Assembly (NCBI GenBank): GCA_020809705.1
Contig: CP085830.1
Location: 5,084,001-5,148,000 of the forward strand
DNA: 64,000 nt
From: Calonectria ilicicola
Lineage: Eukaryota > Ascomycota > Sordariomycetes > Hypocreales > Nectriaceae
Direction: 5' to 3'
Shown here: one piece after another, positions 47,689 through 59,124 of the stretch
How positions within the stretch are numbered: the stretch's first letter is position 1
Layout of the letters: every line of letters begins with the position of its first letter
Notes under the pieces: generated by a model
What the model was told of the DNA's origin: nothing
The model's database searches: none
What the model saw: only the letters and a program-made list of their open reading frames with translations
Position numbers and translations under genes: made by a program

Positions 47689-50389
47689 TTATTGGTAAAG
47701 TCTATTGCTCTGTAATGGCTGCCAGAGATCACCTGCACACCGAACTTGATTCCGATCTTGTTCTGAAGAAACTGCGGTGACTGCGATATATCCAACGTCG
47801 CTTGTTGGGCGAATATCCGCAAGGTGAACCCGAAGGCCACGTAATTGCCTTGATCTTTCAGGGCCATCTAAACTTGAACCACCTTCTGGCAAAGGCAAAT
47901 ACGAGTTATCTCGAGTGATTGAACTGACGTATCCTAAGATGTCTGGTCCATGAATAATAAACCGCAAAGCGAGGCCAATTATAGCCAGTAATTCAAGCAT
48001 GAAGGTTGCAGTCAAAACAACCGTAACCCATAGCCAGTTAATATGATAGGTATTGTTTTTTGTTCTCGCTTGTGCACTTGTTTTGTTCAAAAATGGCTGG
48101 GCATTTGGTACAAATTTAGGCACCACATTCTGCTTGGGTGTAGTCGAAAAAGAAAGGTTGCTATATCCAATGGGATCCAGGCTGGCTATCCAGAGGGTAT
48201 TGAAAATAGTGGTAAGTCGTTTTGAAATAGAGGTCATATTAATTTGGCCTTTGGCTGTTATAACATGGTCCCAGATAAACAGATCCTGCCCAGCATACAG
48301 GTTCAACTCTTCAGCAAGATAATTATCTGTTGGTGATGACTTTGAGGTTGAATCAGAACCGTCTGCAAATGGCCAACTTGAAAAGAAATTTGACAAAGCC
48401 AAAGGGTCCATGAGAAAGTGCCGAAGCAGGCGCTCTGCAGGCGCGCGGCGATTGACAAGTCGTTGACGCCACGCAGAACAATTTGTTGATGAGCTGGAAC
48501 CGCAATATATATCCGTCTCAACAACTACAGGCAGTATGGAACAGTTGAACAATACTGAAACCCACCCATACTGGTTTCCACTGGCATATAGCAAATACGG
48601 TGTTGATAGATTGTCATCCTTCCCGATTGAAATCGAAACGTTTGCTGTGAAGGAACTCCCATTCATTGCCCCGGTGAGATTAAGTTGATTCTCGTATGGG
48701 AAATTATCAAGCATCTCAATTGAGTCTGGCAATTCCGTCTTCTTGCATATGAGATCGAATTATGATGTTTCGATTGTGAAATTATATGATAGGTTCTCAT
48801 TCGAATCATTCAAACCTTGGAGCTTTATCCCAAGCAAGGAGGTATAATATAAATCACCTCGAGCCAAAGCAGTTTGATCAATATTGTATGATTCTAATTC
48901 ACCCTCAATCCATTGTGGGATTTTTGGTAGACCCCATTGATCTTGAGCCGAGCGCTTTTGCGTTTCTGAGGCCATGAGACTGAAAGAGTACAATGAGTTA
49001 ACATTGATTCCCATAGTATCAGCCCATGTAGAGATAGCAAAGATAGATATTTGATAGCTCGGATTTAGATAGTAAACGCTGGCATTGAATTCTGAATCGC
49101 CGATAAAGAGCATTCTCGCAGTGCCTTGACCACCTAGGGGGGACATGGTCCAAACGATAGCAATAAGGATTGCGAGAGGAATTTGTGTTCGAACAAGAAA
49201 GAGGCGCTCAAATGCTCCAAAAAGATTTTGGCTGCCAAATATTTGCTCTAGAGTCGCCAAACAAATACCGCGAGGCTGCTCCAAGCGCCAACGTGAAATA
49301 TTCTTGTAAAACCGACTAGCGATAGCGGCAAATATTATCGGGTATATCGTCGGACCTAAGCGTGCGGTCTCAGAAATTTGTTCTCCTACTTTTGATATCG
49401 GTTGACCTTCCAGAGATAAAATTAAAGCGGTGAGTGCTGTAGTGGTATTAGAAATTATCAATATGCGAAGACTGGAAGTTTCTTACCAAGGAAGAGCAAG
49501 GGCAAGACAGTCAAGGTAATATCCCATATACATCCGACACAATATCCGAACCCCCTTAGATGTACCGGTTGCGGGTCCGAATGCCACCCGATCCAGGTAC
49601 TGATGAACGGTCCTGTAGAGGATTCGTCCATCACTGATGCAGATGTATTTCCCGCGCCTGTTTTTGTTGCAATTGGTACATAGGATTGCTTTGGTGTAGA
49701 TTGATTCCTACTGTAGTTAGTTTCGAAAGGGTGACGGCCTTTCTATGTCGTGTATATGGAGAGAGAATTTCATACCTGATGTTGGAAGGCTTTTTCCGTA
49801 AAGAGATGTACGCCAAAGCAAAAAGGGCTGCAATAAGAATTGCAGCCCCAACACACAAGCCAACCAACCCTCCAACCCCGATAGGACCCCAATCACTCCT
49901 TCCATTCTCATCATAAGGAGCACTGTACGGTGATGGCGTAGAAAGAGTCGCATTTGAACTCATGTTCCCAGAAATGACTGATTCGTCTCTAGGTGCGTCA
50001 AAGAAGTTCTGTCGCCTTGTTCCGAACCCGGGTAATAGCAGTTCCCCCAAGTCGGAACAGAGAGCCGGTGCTGTGGAATTATCACAAACTTCAACTACAC
50101 GCTCACAACAGCCAAAGAATTGCTGGCGACTGGACTCCGGACAGAATGTGAATATATCATTCTGATTCGCACATTCCATGGTCATCTCAAAGAAGTCGTA
50201 ATTCTTCGGAGTGAAAACCATATTTCGAGTGTCATCTTTTGGACAGACACCACTGTTTCCAATGCATGGATCGCTGGTACAGCAGCCAATGAATTCCCTC
50301 CAATTACCTTCACAAACGTACACATCGCCGCCGTGGGGGCATTTCATTTCAAAATGTTTAACCACCGCAATGGCTTCTGGGGACATCAT
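47689..50389 (-). CDS. Cysteine-rich multi-span membrane protein with a premature stop
   Basis: Exons 50389-49776, 49710-49487 and 49436-47689 join in frame to 862 codons. The first intron (49775-49711) ends in CTAACTACAG, a textbook branch and acceptor. Without it the first part would end in a stop overlapping an ATG at 49631, which would look like two genes. Residues about 15-115 hold two cysteine motifs (EFIGCCTSDPC, QFFGCCERV). A membrane span (about 167-195) follows. The second half resembles a widespread fungal membrane family of unknown function: spans near ITLTVLPLLFLALTALILSL, PTIYPIIFAAIA and IPLAILIAIVW, a long glycosylated loop, and a last span WLWVTVVLTATFMLELLAII. A TAA at 48762-48760 cuts the frame between FTIETS and FDLICKK, where relatives would have Tyr. 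Otherwise the frame is open to 47689. Confidence 0.72.
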
Positions 50390-51068
50390 TTTGAATCAGT
50401 AATCCTCGACTGTAAAATTGTGTGTTTTCAAGATAAAATAAAAAGTGCTCGGGACTGATCAAGAACGAAAATGAGCGATTTAAAAGAATGTTCCGTTTCA
50501 CAAGGTCCGCCAAACTTCAGCCCGTAAGCAAAACGCATCCCGTATCTGCACACGCCATCTGTGCGATGGTTCAGTCCAATGAAATTCCGAACCTGCCGTG
50601 GTTGAGAACAAGACTGCGGTAGTGGAGCTATTTTAAGTATACAAACTGCATTTCAACTTAACCTGCTGATGGGATAAAATCGCCGTCAATGCAAAAAATT
50701 TTATTTCCAGAAGAAAAATCTTTGGCTTAATTTTCAGGCCACGAGAATTAAAAAAGTTAAATTGGTAGGTCATTATGGGTCTAACAGTATCAGAGTGGTT
50801 GGATAGGTAAAAAGTAAAATAGAAAACTAGTTACACTTGCACTAACAGCTCTGAGTCGAAGCGCAGAATCAGATATCAAACCTTGCCTCTTTCTGTCCTA
50901 CTTGCTCAACGTAACCTAAACTCAGCCCAAACTCCAGAACCATCAGCTTGAACTCAGCTTGATCAGTGGAAATGGATTTTGGTATGCTTGCGTTTCGTCT
51001 CCAAGTATATTAGTGTTCCACATCATTCCAACCAATTCTTGACTTCCTTTCATCCCTCGACCTGCCAA
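50390..51068. other. Intergenic
   Basis: Promoter of the membrane protein on the left and 3' flank of the GPI protein on the right. No gene is seen. Confidence 0.5.
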
Positions 51069-51680
51069 CTAGATGAAGAGAGCCATGGCTCCTGCTAGTA
51101 AACCACCTAGAATGCTTGGTCCACTCGAGGATCCGGCACTGACGACGGTGGAAATGGGTGTAGTATCGGGCTTGGTTCCATTGCTGCTTGGTGTGGGAAC
51201 TGGAACGGCGGTAGTGGCTGGTGGGACGTAGACGCTGGACTCGGTGGATTTCGGGGGCTTGGCCTGAGCTGAGCTGGTGTCCTTGGGAGGTTCAGGGATG
51301 TCGGAGCTGGTGGACTTGGGTGGTTCAACCACAGCAGTAGTAGTGTCGACAGGGTATTCAACGGCTGTAGTAGTCTCGCCGGCTTCGTCGACTTGGGTGG
51401 CAGTAACGTCAGTCGTCTTTGTCAAGGTACCGCCATTTCCGATTTGGTTGCCGCAAACGACACCATTAGGGCAGCAAGCCCATTGGGTGTCACTTTCTCC
51501 GAGAGAGCAGTATGTGCCGGGACCACAGGGTGTGGTGCCGTCCCTGCAGCAAGTATAACCTTGAAGGCCAAGATCGATGATGTCCTGGCAGGTTGCCTCC
51601 CTGGTTTGTCGAGGGAAGAGGTTGTTTGCTGAAGCAATGGCTCCAGTAGCGGATAGCACAAAAAGGAGAAGCTTATTCAT
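51069..51680 (-). CDS. Small secreted GPI-anchored cysteine-rich protein
   Basis: Single exon, 203 residues. A signal peptide (MNKLLLFVLSATGAIASA) and an FPR processing-like site precede a module of eight to ten cysteines (CQDIIDLGLQGYTCC, CGPGTYCS, WACCPNGVVCG; residues about 30-78). A Thr/Pro/Ser-rich stalk follows, then a GPI-type tail (SSSGPSILGGLLAGAMALFI). It is likely anchored in the plasma membrane or wall. The cysteine pattern recalls granulin-like or chitin-associated modules, but no family can be named. A TATA-like TATAAAATAG lies about 125 bp upstream (51812-51803, minus). Confidence 0.82.
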   Translation of the reverse strand: MNKLLLFVLSATGAIASANNLFPRQTREATCQDIIDLGLQGYTCCRDGTTPCGPGTYCSLGESDTQWACCPNGVVCGNQIGNGGTLTKTTDVTATQVDEAGETTTAVEYPVDTTTAVVEPPKSTSSDIPEPPKDTSSAQAKPPKSTESSVYVPPATTAVPVPTPSSNGTKPDTTPISTVVSAGSSSGPSILGGLLAGAMALFI

Positions 51681-52706
51681 GATGGCTAGGCTGGGGTTCG
51701 TTGTCGACGTGGTTAGGCAGTGGGCAGTGGCTTGTATGCGTCGATTTTAGAGTTGGAGAATACAAGAACTCCAAATCGCAGACACCGAGGCTCAACACCA
51801 TGCTATTTTATATGTTCTAAACCCTGTATATTCAAATTGCTTGCATCCTTGGTGCCTGTTTCATCGTCTTGCAGACGCATGTTGACAACATTGGCGCCGT
51901 CTCTATCACAAATCAGATCAAGCCTCTTTCGATGTGGACCTGCGTCTAGGTACTGTACCCGAGCCTAACGGTGGCATTTGCGGAATGCAAGCCCAATCAA
52001 GTGCATGGCATAATGTGTATCTCCCTGCACAGGACCGATGTGGCTTGTCGCACCATGCCTGCAAGGGGCGACAAGCTGAAAGATGCTCAGGGAAAATGTC
52101 TGGGATACCCATACGAGGACAAGATACCTCGATGAGGGGTAATGGATTAAAATGCCTGATAAGCACTCTGTTATTTAATGGATATCGAATGAAATGCTAT
52201 TTTTAAAAGCTCATCTCTCGTTGGTGAATAAGACACAACCTCATTATTGTCGGCGGTGTAAGACAGTGTTCAGCTGAGGGCTGGGCACCGAGAAAATCCG
52301 GGGCGATCGTGCTTAATGCTGAGCTTATTTATCCGGATATCACTCCACCGGAATATCGGCAGGGGAAATAGCGATCGCCATTGGGTGGGCAAGATCGTGT
52401 CCAAGCGCATCCTGGGTACTGGTATAACAATTGAGCCGTCTTACCTTTGAATCCTTGTTTATCGCGATTTATTCGTATCGCGTTGGGCCCACAGAGCTTC
52501 AGGAACTAGAACGGAAATAGGCAGTTGCAGTGTCGCATCGGTTGAGATTTGGACGTGGTAGAGAGACAATACCTTGATTCCTTGATTCCGTTGATCCTTC
52601 GTATTGCTCGTACATGCACTAATTAGCGGCCAAGGCTGTTCACAGCGACAAGGCGGGAGGCGTCCGTCGTGTGTCCACTAAAAATGCTCTTGAAGCTACT
52701 GTACTT
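51681..52706. other. Intergenic
   Basis: Promoter of the GPI protein on the left. A plus-strand cysteine-containing frame at 51934-52206 lacks an ATG and is not called. The rest shows nothing. Confidence 0.5.
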
Positions 52707-53262
52707 CTAGCTGCTTTTATCCTTCTTTGGCATCATCTCCACGTCTTCTCCGACGCTATCAAACCGCCACTTGTCTCCGCGCAAATGGTCTGTCACACCT
52801 GCAATCTCATCATTGCACCACACATGACGGCGTGCATCGGTTAGCGCAGGACCCCAGCGATCCGTGGCGTCCTTATCGAATGAACCGACCAAGAACGAAA
52901 TGTTCGGGCCTTGATCCCGGCGCCAGAAGAGGAAGCTACCACATGCAGTGCAGAAGCCGCGCGAGATTTCTGGAGATGCGTGATATGTATTGAGCGTGGT
53001 CGAGCTGTTGAATGTCACGTTTGATGCGGGCACTCTGTGAAAGCGGGCGAGGAGGGAGCCTGTGTGCTTGCGACACTGCACGCACTGGCATGTGGTGCAC
53101 TAGTGAGGTGAGTGATGGTTTGTACAAAGATAGACAGAGGCTATGAATAGCAGCGTACAGCGTTGCCAAAGTCGTGATTTTCTGGGAAGACAACCGTATA
53201 GCGAACAGCTTCACAGAGACCCCCCCAGTAACAGATGTTGGTAGATCCTTGGTGGTAGTCAT
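52707..53262 (-). CDS. GFA/CENP-V-type zinc protein, frame broken in a G run
   Basis: Exons 53262-53159 and 53099-52707, with a 59-bp GT-AG intron. The second exon holds CQCVQCRKHTGSLLARFHRV, then FCTACGSFLFWRRD, then SFLVGSFD. These are the zinc-binding CxC..C and CxxC motifs of the glutathione-dependent formaldehyde-activating (GFA) fold. The first exon should supply the GG.C..AVRYTV motif. It does so (LCEAVRYTVVFP) only if the run of seven G (53226-53220) is read with one more or two fewer bases. As it stands, the ATG and the first motif are in different frames. Small cytosolic carbon-sulphur lyase-like enzymes form this family; the substrate is unknown. This is either a recent pseudogene or a homopolymer error. 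Confidence 0.7.
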
Positions 53263-53934
53263 ATAGAGATGGATTTATGAAGAGTTATTTAGACCTGTGA
53301 GAAATGGATTGAAACTTTGATGTGACTGCGGCACTTGGGTAGAAATCTGATCGAGCAACTGTTGGGCAGTAAATCGTGGCAACACTTGCCCCTCAGTAAT
53401 CACGTCGTGGTGCAACCTTGCAGCATGGCAACCGTGTTCTGGATCAGTACTCATCGTATTGGCAATTAGTAACCTATGTTGCATTTCATTAAAACAAACA
53501 ACTGCTGAGAGGCGTGTTAAAACCGCGTTTATCGGCATTGTTGGGAACTACTTTGATCTTGCGTGGGGGTGTGAATCTACCTGCCGTGCTTAGTTGTGAA
53601 TACGCGGACAACAATGCCCATCCGCGGAGAGATGACAGCTATTTTAATCAAATCGGAGATGGCATGATGGATAGGCAATGCAATACACGGTTGGCACGCT
53701 TTATTGTACATTTAGACAGATGAACATTTGGAGATCTTGGTACAAGTGACAACGGACAGCATGCCATACTTCAAAAAACCCTTTGAACCATTTATTCGTA
53801 ATTAAAATCGTAAAGAAACACACCAAAAAGATAGATAAAAATGTGTGAGTTATCACATTGCAAGCCGACTGTATTTAGATGATGGAATTATGTACCAAAA
53901 AGAAAACCACCCATCCCTCGTACTTGGTATCCAT
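53263..53934. other. Intergenic
   Basis: No gene seen; AT-rich in its right half, next to the stop of the following minus-strand gene. Confidence 0.5.
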
Positions 53935-54590
53935 CTAAAGTAAAAAGACCACTAGGACGCTCAAAGATACAATTAGTGTAAAGGGATGATTGCTCAAAAT
54001 CGATGCTCCAGAAGGCTCGTCAGTTCTAGTGGCCATGGGCGGCAGGGTAACGGGTGTCATGCCGTCGATTGTCGTGGTGAATGCATCGATGTAGTTTGGA
54101 GTCGTGGTGGCGGTAACTCTTTTACTAGTACTACTCGATAGCGTGACGGAAGGGATAGTGGCGGTTTTGTTACGTGCACTTTGTGCGGAACTAATGCTCG
54201 AGGGCATTGCAGCGATGGTGAAGCTGTTCTCCGAGCAAATGGAGGTATAGAAAGCTCCAGGCGCGATACCAAACCCGCCCAAAACATTTTCGCAATTTGC
54301 GCATCTGGTGGGAGATTGATGTTAACTAATCGTTACAATTCACATGGTACATGGAATGGAGTAGCTTTAAAAATCACATACGCTTGCTTCACTGCCATCC
54401 AACCTGATTCGCAGAGGCATTCATAATAATCCTGGCCAGATTTTTCGTCGCATGTGCGATCAAGGTCGTCTGAGGCACTGCAAATTGACCCTTTTCCATT
54501 GCAATACTCGTCAGCCTCGTCGCTCATGAGCGCGGAGCATAACGACACAAGGAAGAAGGCGATGGCGATTACTCCAAGCATGCACCGCAT
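53935..54590 (-). CDS. Small secreted GPI-type cysteine protein
   Basis: Exons 54590-54382 and 54304-53935, with a 77-bp GT-AG intron (54381-54305), give 192 residues. A signal peptide (MRCMLGVIAIAFFLVSLCSA) precedes a cysteine domain: DEYCNGKGSICSASDD, RTCDEK, YYECLCESGW and, across the splice, ACANCENVL and SICSENS. A Ser/Thr stalk and a hydrophobic tail (LIVSLSVLVVFLL) suggest a GPI anchor. ATG at 54590 is chosen over an upstream in-frame start because the signal peptide begins there. The function is unknown. It is divergent from the large membrane protein at 55159. Confidence 0.78.
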
Positions 54591-55158
54591 TGTGACCACC
54601 CTGAACAAAGAGAAGTATTTGTTGTCGTTGTGTTGAGAGGGATAAACAAAACTGGACAACACAACAAAAAAAAAAAAAAAAAGCCGCCTGGCGACGCGTG
54701 ATGATCAATGGGACGAGCCTTATCCAGTTCTGTCTTTGCGCAAAGGGACGGCTGAAATTAGCCCGACGCTGACGATGGATTTGCGCTGTATCAAAGGGCG
54801 CTAAAGGGAGTAGCATGTTCAGCTCATGTGCCAAGGGTTTCATTTTGCCGGGATATCACACCCAAGTTGCAAGTTTTTTCTGCTCAACCCGGTCGAGACG
54901 GACCCGCATGGGCCACTTGGTTGCTTCATCTCATAGTCAAGTGGGCACAGAGGGTCGCACACCATACCCAAAGGGACTGAAGCATTCAGCCAGAGCCCCT
55001 GCGTTGGCTGTTTATGCTTGTTTCGACCGTTAAGCCCTACGGGCTACTGCCTGCGAGCCGTCGCCCTGCTTGAACTTCTTTAAGCCACCGACGCCTCCTC
55101 CGATGGTTTGTTTCTTGTAGATTTGACGGGCTGCGTTGCTGCCTTTATCCAAGTCGCC
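54591..55158. other. Shared divergent promoter region
   Basis: Lies between two divergent genes. Contains a run of about 18 A at 54665-54682. No gene is seen; the minus frame at 55030-55260 overlaps the first exon of the plus-strand gene and is rejected. Confidence 0.45.
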
Positions 55159-57900
55159 ATGGTTGAGTTGACCACTGGTTACGTCGCGGGTATAATCGCC
55201 GTTGGCGTTGTTATCGGTGAGCATTCTGTTTGATTGATAAAAGGGCCTTGGCGCACACAAAATTAGTTTCCCCGCCTAACAATTGTTAGCCCAGTTTTTG
55301 TTTCCAACCGCCATCACCTTCTTCCTCGCCGGCCATTTGAGTGATAGAGCAACAGCTGCAACATGGTACGCAATTCTCGAAACCAACCTCTGAAGGTCAT
55401 TGTCTTTTTTTACTTGCTAACCGCACGCATAGGACCGTCGTTGGTCGAGCTCTGCAGAGCTCTTATTGGCCGATGCTCCTCCAAACAGACTCGACTCGAA
55501 ATAACGGAGTACGAAAATCCGTCATCTGGATCGCCCTGACCATACCATGCCTCGCGTTATTAGTTTCCATTACTGGTATCCTAACCCCCATGGGCTTATA
55601 CGAACGCGACGAAATAAGCGACGACGTGGATTCGGGTACATTTCAGTATGTCAAGGATACAAGCGCGTTCCAGCTAGGAACTGCTGCGAGGGGCAACCTT
55701 GATTTTACTCGAGCATGCGCTTACGGAGTTGCTGGCGCGCCGTGTCCTTATACTGGAACCACAATGGAGTATACCTTCAATGAAGGTAACGTAACTGGGC
55801 ACTACCCAACAGCTCTAAATGCTACCGTGCCTCAAATTCTTCACGATATCTACATGAGCGGCACCAAGAATCGCAAAACCACCATCTCTAGTTTCTTCGA
55901 CATTGAGTGGCGACAATTCACTGTCAAATACGACAGATATTACAACAACAACACGGCAACGAATGCCGGTATCTATAGTTACCTTCAATCTACCCTGCTA
56001 AGCGACAGTTATCAGGCCGTCGAAGGCCTCGTTGTGGATGCCAAGAGTGGCGGGATTGGCTTTAGAAACCACACCTTGCCAGTTGGACAGACCAGGGGCG
56101 CTACTTGGACCGAAGATCTCCTCTTTCTTGTACCTGAAGTAGAGTGTGTCGACACAAACTTGACGACTGATTTCCAAGTCACCATGGGAAAAGATGGTAT
56201 TTCATCCGGATTCCAAGTTTCGCAGCTGAATATGACCGACCGTGGCGGCTTTGTTAACTTGTCTCATGAGAATCCGTTGAACCAAACATACAACATGGCC
56301 GACGAACCCAACGTGCCCGACCTCAGAAAGAGAGCATACAAGGCCGCCTGGTTTTCAAACATCATAAACATGTACGTTATGAACCTGACAGATATAAACG
56401 ACGAAGAGAAGGGAACAAAGCGACAAGAGCGAGTCGACTCGAAGATGGGCCAGCAGTTTAAACTTCCCATCGGCAAAGTCGTAAATACCCTTCGAGGTGT
56501 CCAATTCAACACTGATTTTGGGACTCCATTGGCACTCGGTCTCGTATCGGAGGACGTCATGTTTCCTAACCCTTACAATGTAACAAATGACGTATATGAT
56601 GAAGTCCGTAAGTGCAATTTTATACCCCAAAGGCTCTCTTTTATGGACTACTGATACCAACCTAATCTTAGGGGATGTATGCGAAGGCTGGCAGTATAAT
56701 GCCAATCGAACTAAACTGTTCCGAGATCAAACGACCAATCTCAACAATTCCTATGTCAAGTGTCTTCTAGTTCAAGGAGCCCCCTCTCGAACCGACTCTG
56801 GGCCTGCAAATATCTTTGAGCACGAAAGCAGATGGTCTTCTCCCACGTATATGTGTGCATCTTCCGTGAAGGCCACTATCAAAAGAGTCACATTCTTCCA
56901 TAACGGCACGGGTGAAAACTTAGACAACCTGGTGATAAAAGACATTCAAGACAAAAAGTACTCAAAAGAAGCGGACATGCCTCTTTGGGGAGTCGAGGAT
57001 TGGTCCTCGCTACAATTGAAAAATTTTGATCCAATCTGGGGCCTCGTTGATTCTTCATTAGAGGGGTTCCAGAACATCTCAACTCTTCGGTCCCCATCGC
57101 TATACTTGCTTAGTATTGCAGGAAGGAAAGCCAGCTTAGATTCGGCCGTTCCGACCGACAACCTCCCAGCCAGTATTGCACCTTTTGGTGCCTTTGAGGC
57201 CATAGGCGCGAGTTCCTCAGACAGCTATGGGACAAGCGATTATTCCGGCAGAGGGAGCATGGGTGTGTGGTTGAAGTTTAAGGAGCTTTCAAAGTCCGCC
57301 GACAGTACATCGGACATTATCAAGCTGCTCTGGACCGATGTCATTTCCTCGGCTGTCGTTGGAACAAAGGGTGCCCTTGGCGCTCGCAATATGGAGCCCG
57401 ATGAAGCAGCCAACATTGGCATTCAAGCAACTGTGCGAAAAATTAAATACAGGTGGGGATTTGGCGTTCCTGCCTTTTTAGTCATCTTGCTCATGGCTCT
57501 CGTCTGCCTGCTTATATTCTTCTCCATCTTTGCCCATCAATCCGACCTCGAAACGATACGACAAAAGCTCAACCAGGTATCGCTGGGACGAGTGCTCACC
57601 ACAATATACTTCCCAGACTCCAGCAGCTTTACGATGCCATCCGATGTTTGGAATAGGGCGAATGGAGATCGTGTCATGGACATGACAAAGGGCTGTCCAG
57701 TCCCGGGCGGACCTGGCGACGCGCAGTATACGCAAGATGATGTGCAATACCAGCCAGTACAATATATGCAAGACGATGGGCATAAAGACGACAGCATGCA
57801 GTACCCGCAGGGCGAGATTCAATACGTGCAGCAAGGCGATGGGCAGTATATCCCGGTGCAGGTTTATGATCAGTCACTTGTTGAGAAGGCAAGGAATTAA
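55159..57900 (+). CDS. Large fungal membrane protein with glycosylated outer domain
   Basis: Exons 55159-55216, 55290-55365, 55433-56607 and 56672-57900; introns of 73, 67 and 64 bp, all GT-AG, the first with a CCTAAC branch. The product is 845 residues. Two short first exons add N-terminal membrane spans (YVAGIIAVGVVIAQFLFPTA, then ITFFLAG), and another span follows near residue 80 (SVIWIALTIPCLALLVSITG). A long domain of about 570 residues has many N-glycosylation sites and cysteines (CEGW, CLLVQGA, MCASSV). A last span (FGVPAFLVILLMALVCLLIFF) leads to a cytosolic tail with QYMQDDG-like tyrosine/glutamine-rich repeats. The layout matches a common uncharacterised fungal family. Function unknown; a surface sensor is conceivable. 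The frame is intact. Confidence 0.85.
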
Positions 57901-59124
57901 TGGGAAGATAGTGTTACTAATGGTTCCAAAGAATAATACCCCGTAACGTTGTATATATATCTGAATAATCAATGCGGATTGGCTGGCTGCATTGATATGA
58001 TGTGCATTGACGACATCCCGCATGAATCAACTGATGCGGGACATATTGACCTCACGTGCATCTGTAGCTATCATTCGAGGTTGCCTTGCTGCGCCATCCG
58101 GCATAGAACTGCCTAGAATTTTGCCACCCAGGCGTATGAGATGGAATGTAACTATGGGCGAATTAATTATTCGTTGTCGGCATCGAAGCAAAAGCGACTG
58201 GTGGGGAGGATGGGATGCTACCAAGCCCCAACCAAATACTATATGCCTCATGGATTGCACTTCATCATGCCATCGCAATTAAGCATAAGAGGGCGCCGAT
58301 CAATTCGTCTCCAGTCCTCTTCTCTTGGACAAGGACAAGCAGCCCAGACACGTGATGGAAACCAAAGGAATAAACCCAAATGCGGCAATTGGCATTTCAA
58401 TTGCACATCTGCGCGCGACTGACGTGTCAAGGGCTGCCTTGCCACAGCCACAGTTTATGCCGCCAGCGATTCTGCCTTCGCACCGTCTCGTGACTATTGG
58501 TAGCCTCGCTCTAAGTTCAACCCTGGCTGATTCGAAGGCTTCTCAGCGGACAGATGTGGCAGGGGTCTCGGGGGAGGGTTGCAGAGGCTGACCACCAAAC
58601 GACAATGATTTGCCGACGGTTGAAACTGCTCGGTATTTGCGCCAACCTGCGGGGTATCATCGTGTGCTGTCTACTTGGACGAGTTTGGCCAGGCTGCTTA
58701 TTATGCTGATTATGCCGGTATTGCCTTGTCTTCTGTACTTCATCCAAGCCGCATGCACCTTGCCCGCAACGCGATAGTAGCGAACCAAAGCGAACCAGTC
58801 TGCCTCGTCTCGTCCACGATGCGCTTACTCGACAGTTCCTCCGTGAATTCATTTTTCAAAATGCAGCACATTTTTTCTTCCTTTTTTTTTTTCTCCTCAG
58901 GCCCATTTTCCAACCTTCTTAGCTTAAACTCTGCACTTCTACTCTTCCTTCTATGCGTGTCTCAGCCCGCACGATTGCCATAACTTGTGGATACTAGGGT
59001 AACTGGTGTTCAAATGTAAGCGTCTACTCCAATTATTCAAATTGCAGTCTCCAACCGTGAATAGCAGCCACACCTCAATTAAGCTTCAATCCCGGGATAC
59101 TGCCCAAAGTGTTTTATCTGATTT
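57901..59124. other. Intergenic
   Basis: About 1.2 kb without a supported gene. The right end, with pyrimidine-rich tracts near 58880-58910, is the likely promoter and leader of the proline-rich gene. Confidence 0.5.

Noticed and set aside
47604..47867. Alternative C-terminus of the large membrane protein in another frame
   Set aside because: No splice signals lead into it, and the main frame continues with the family-like RLHLADIRPTSDVG-type ending (residues around RVHLADIRPTSDVGYIAV).
51934..52206. Plus-strand frame with several cysteines, possible effector
   Set aside because: No ATG, no signal peptide and no splice-joined extension were found.
55030..55260. Minus-strand open frame of 76 codons
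   Set aside because: It overlaps the first exon of the membrane protein at 55159 and part of it reads like a random basic sequence. The plus-strand exon is supported by a clean splice.
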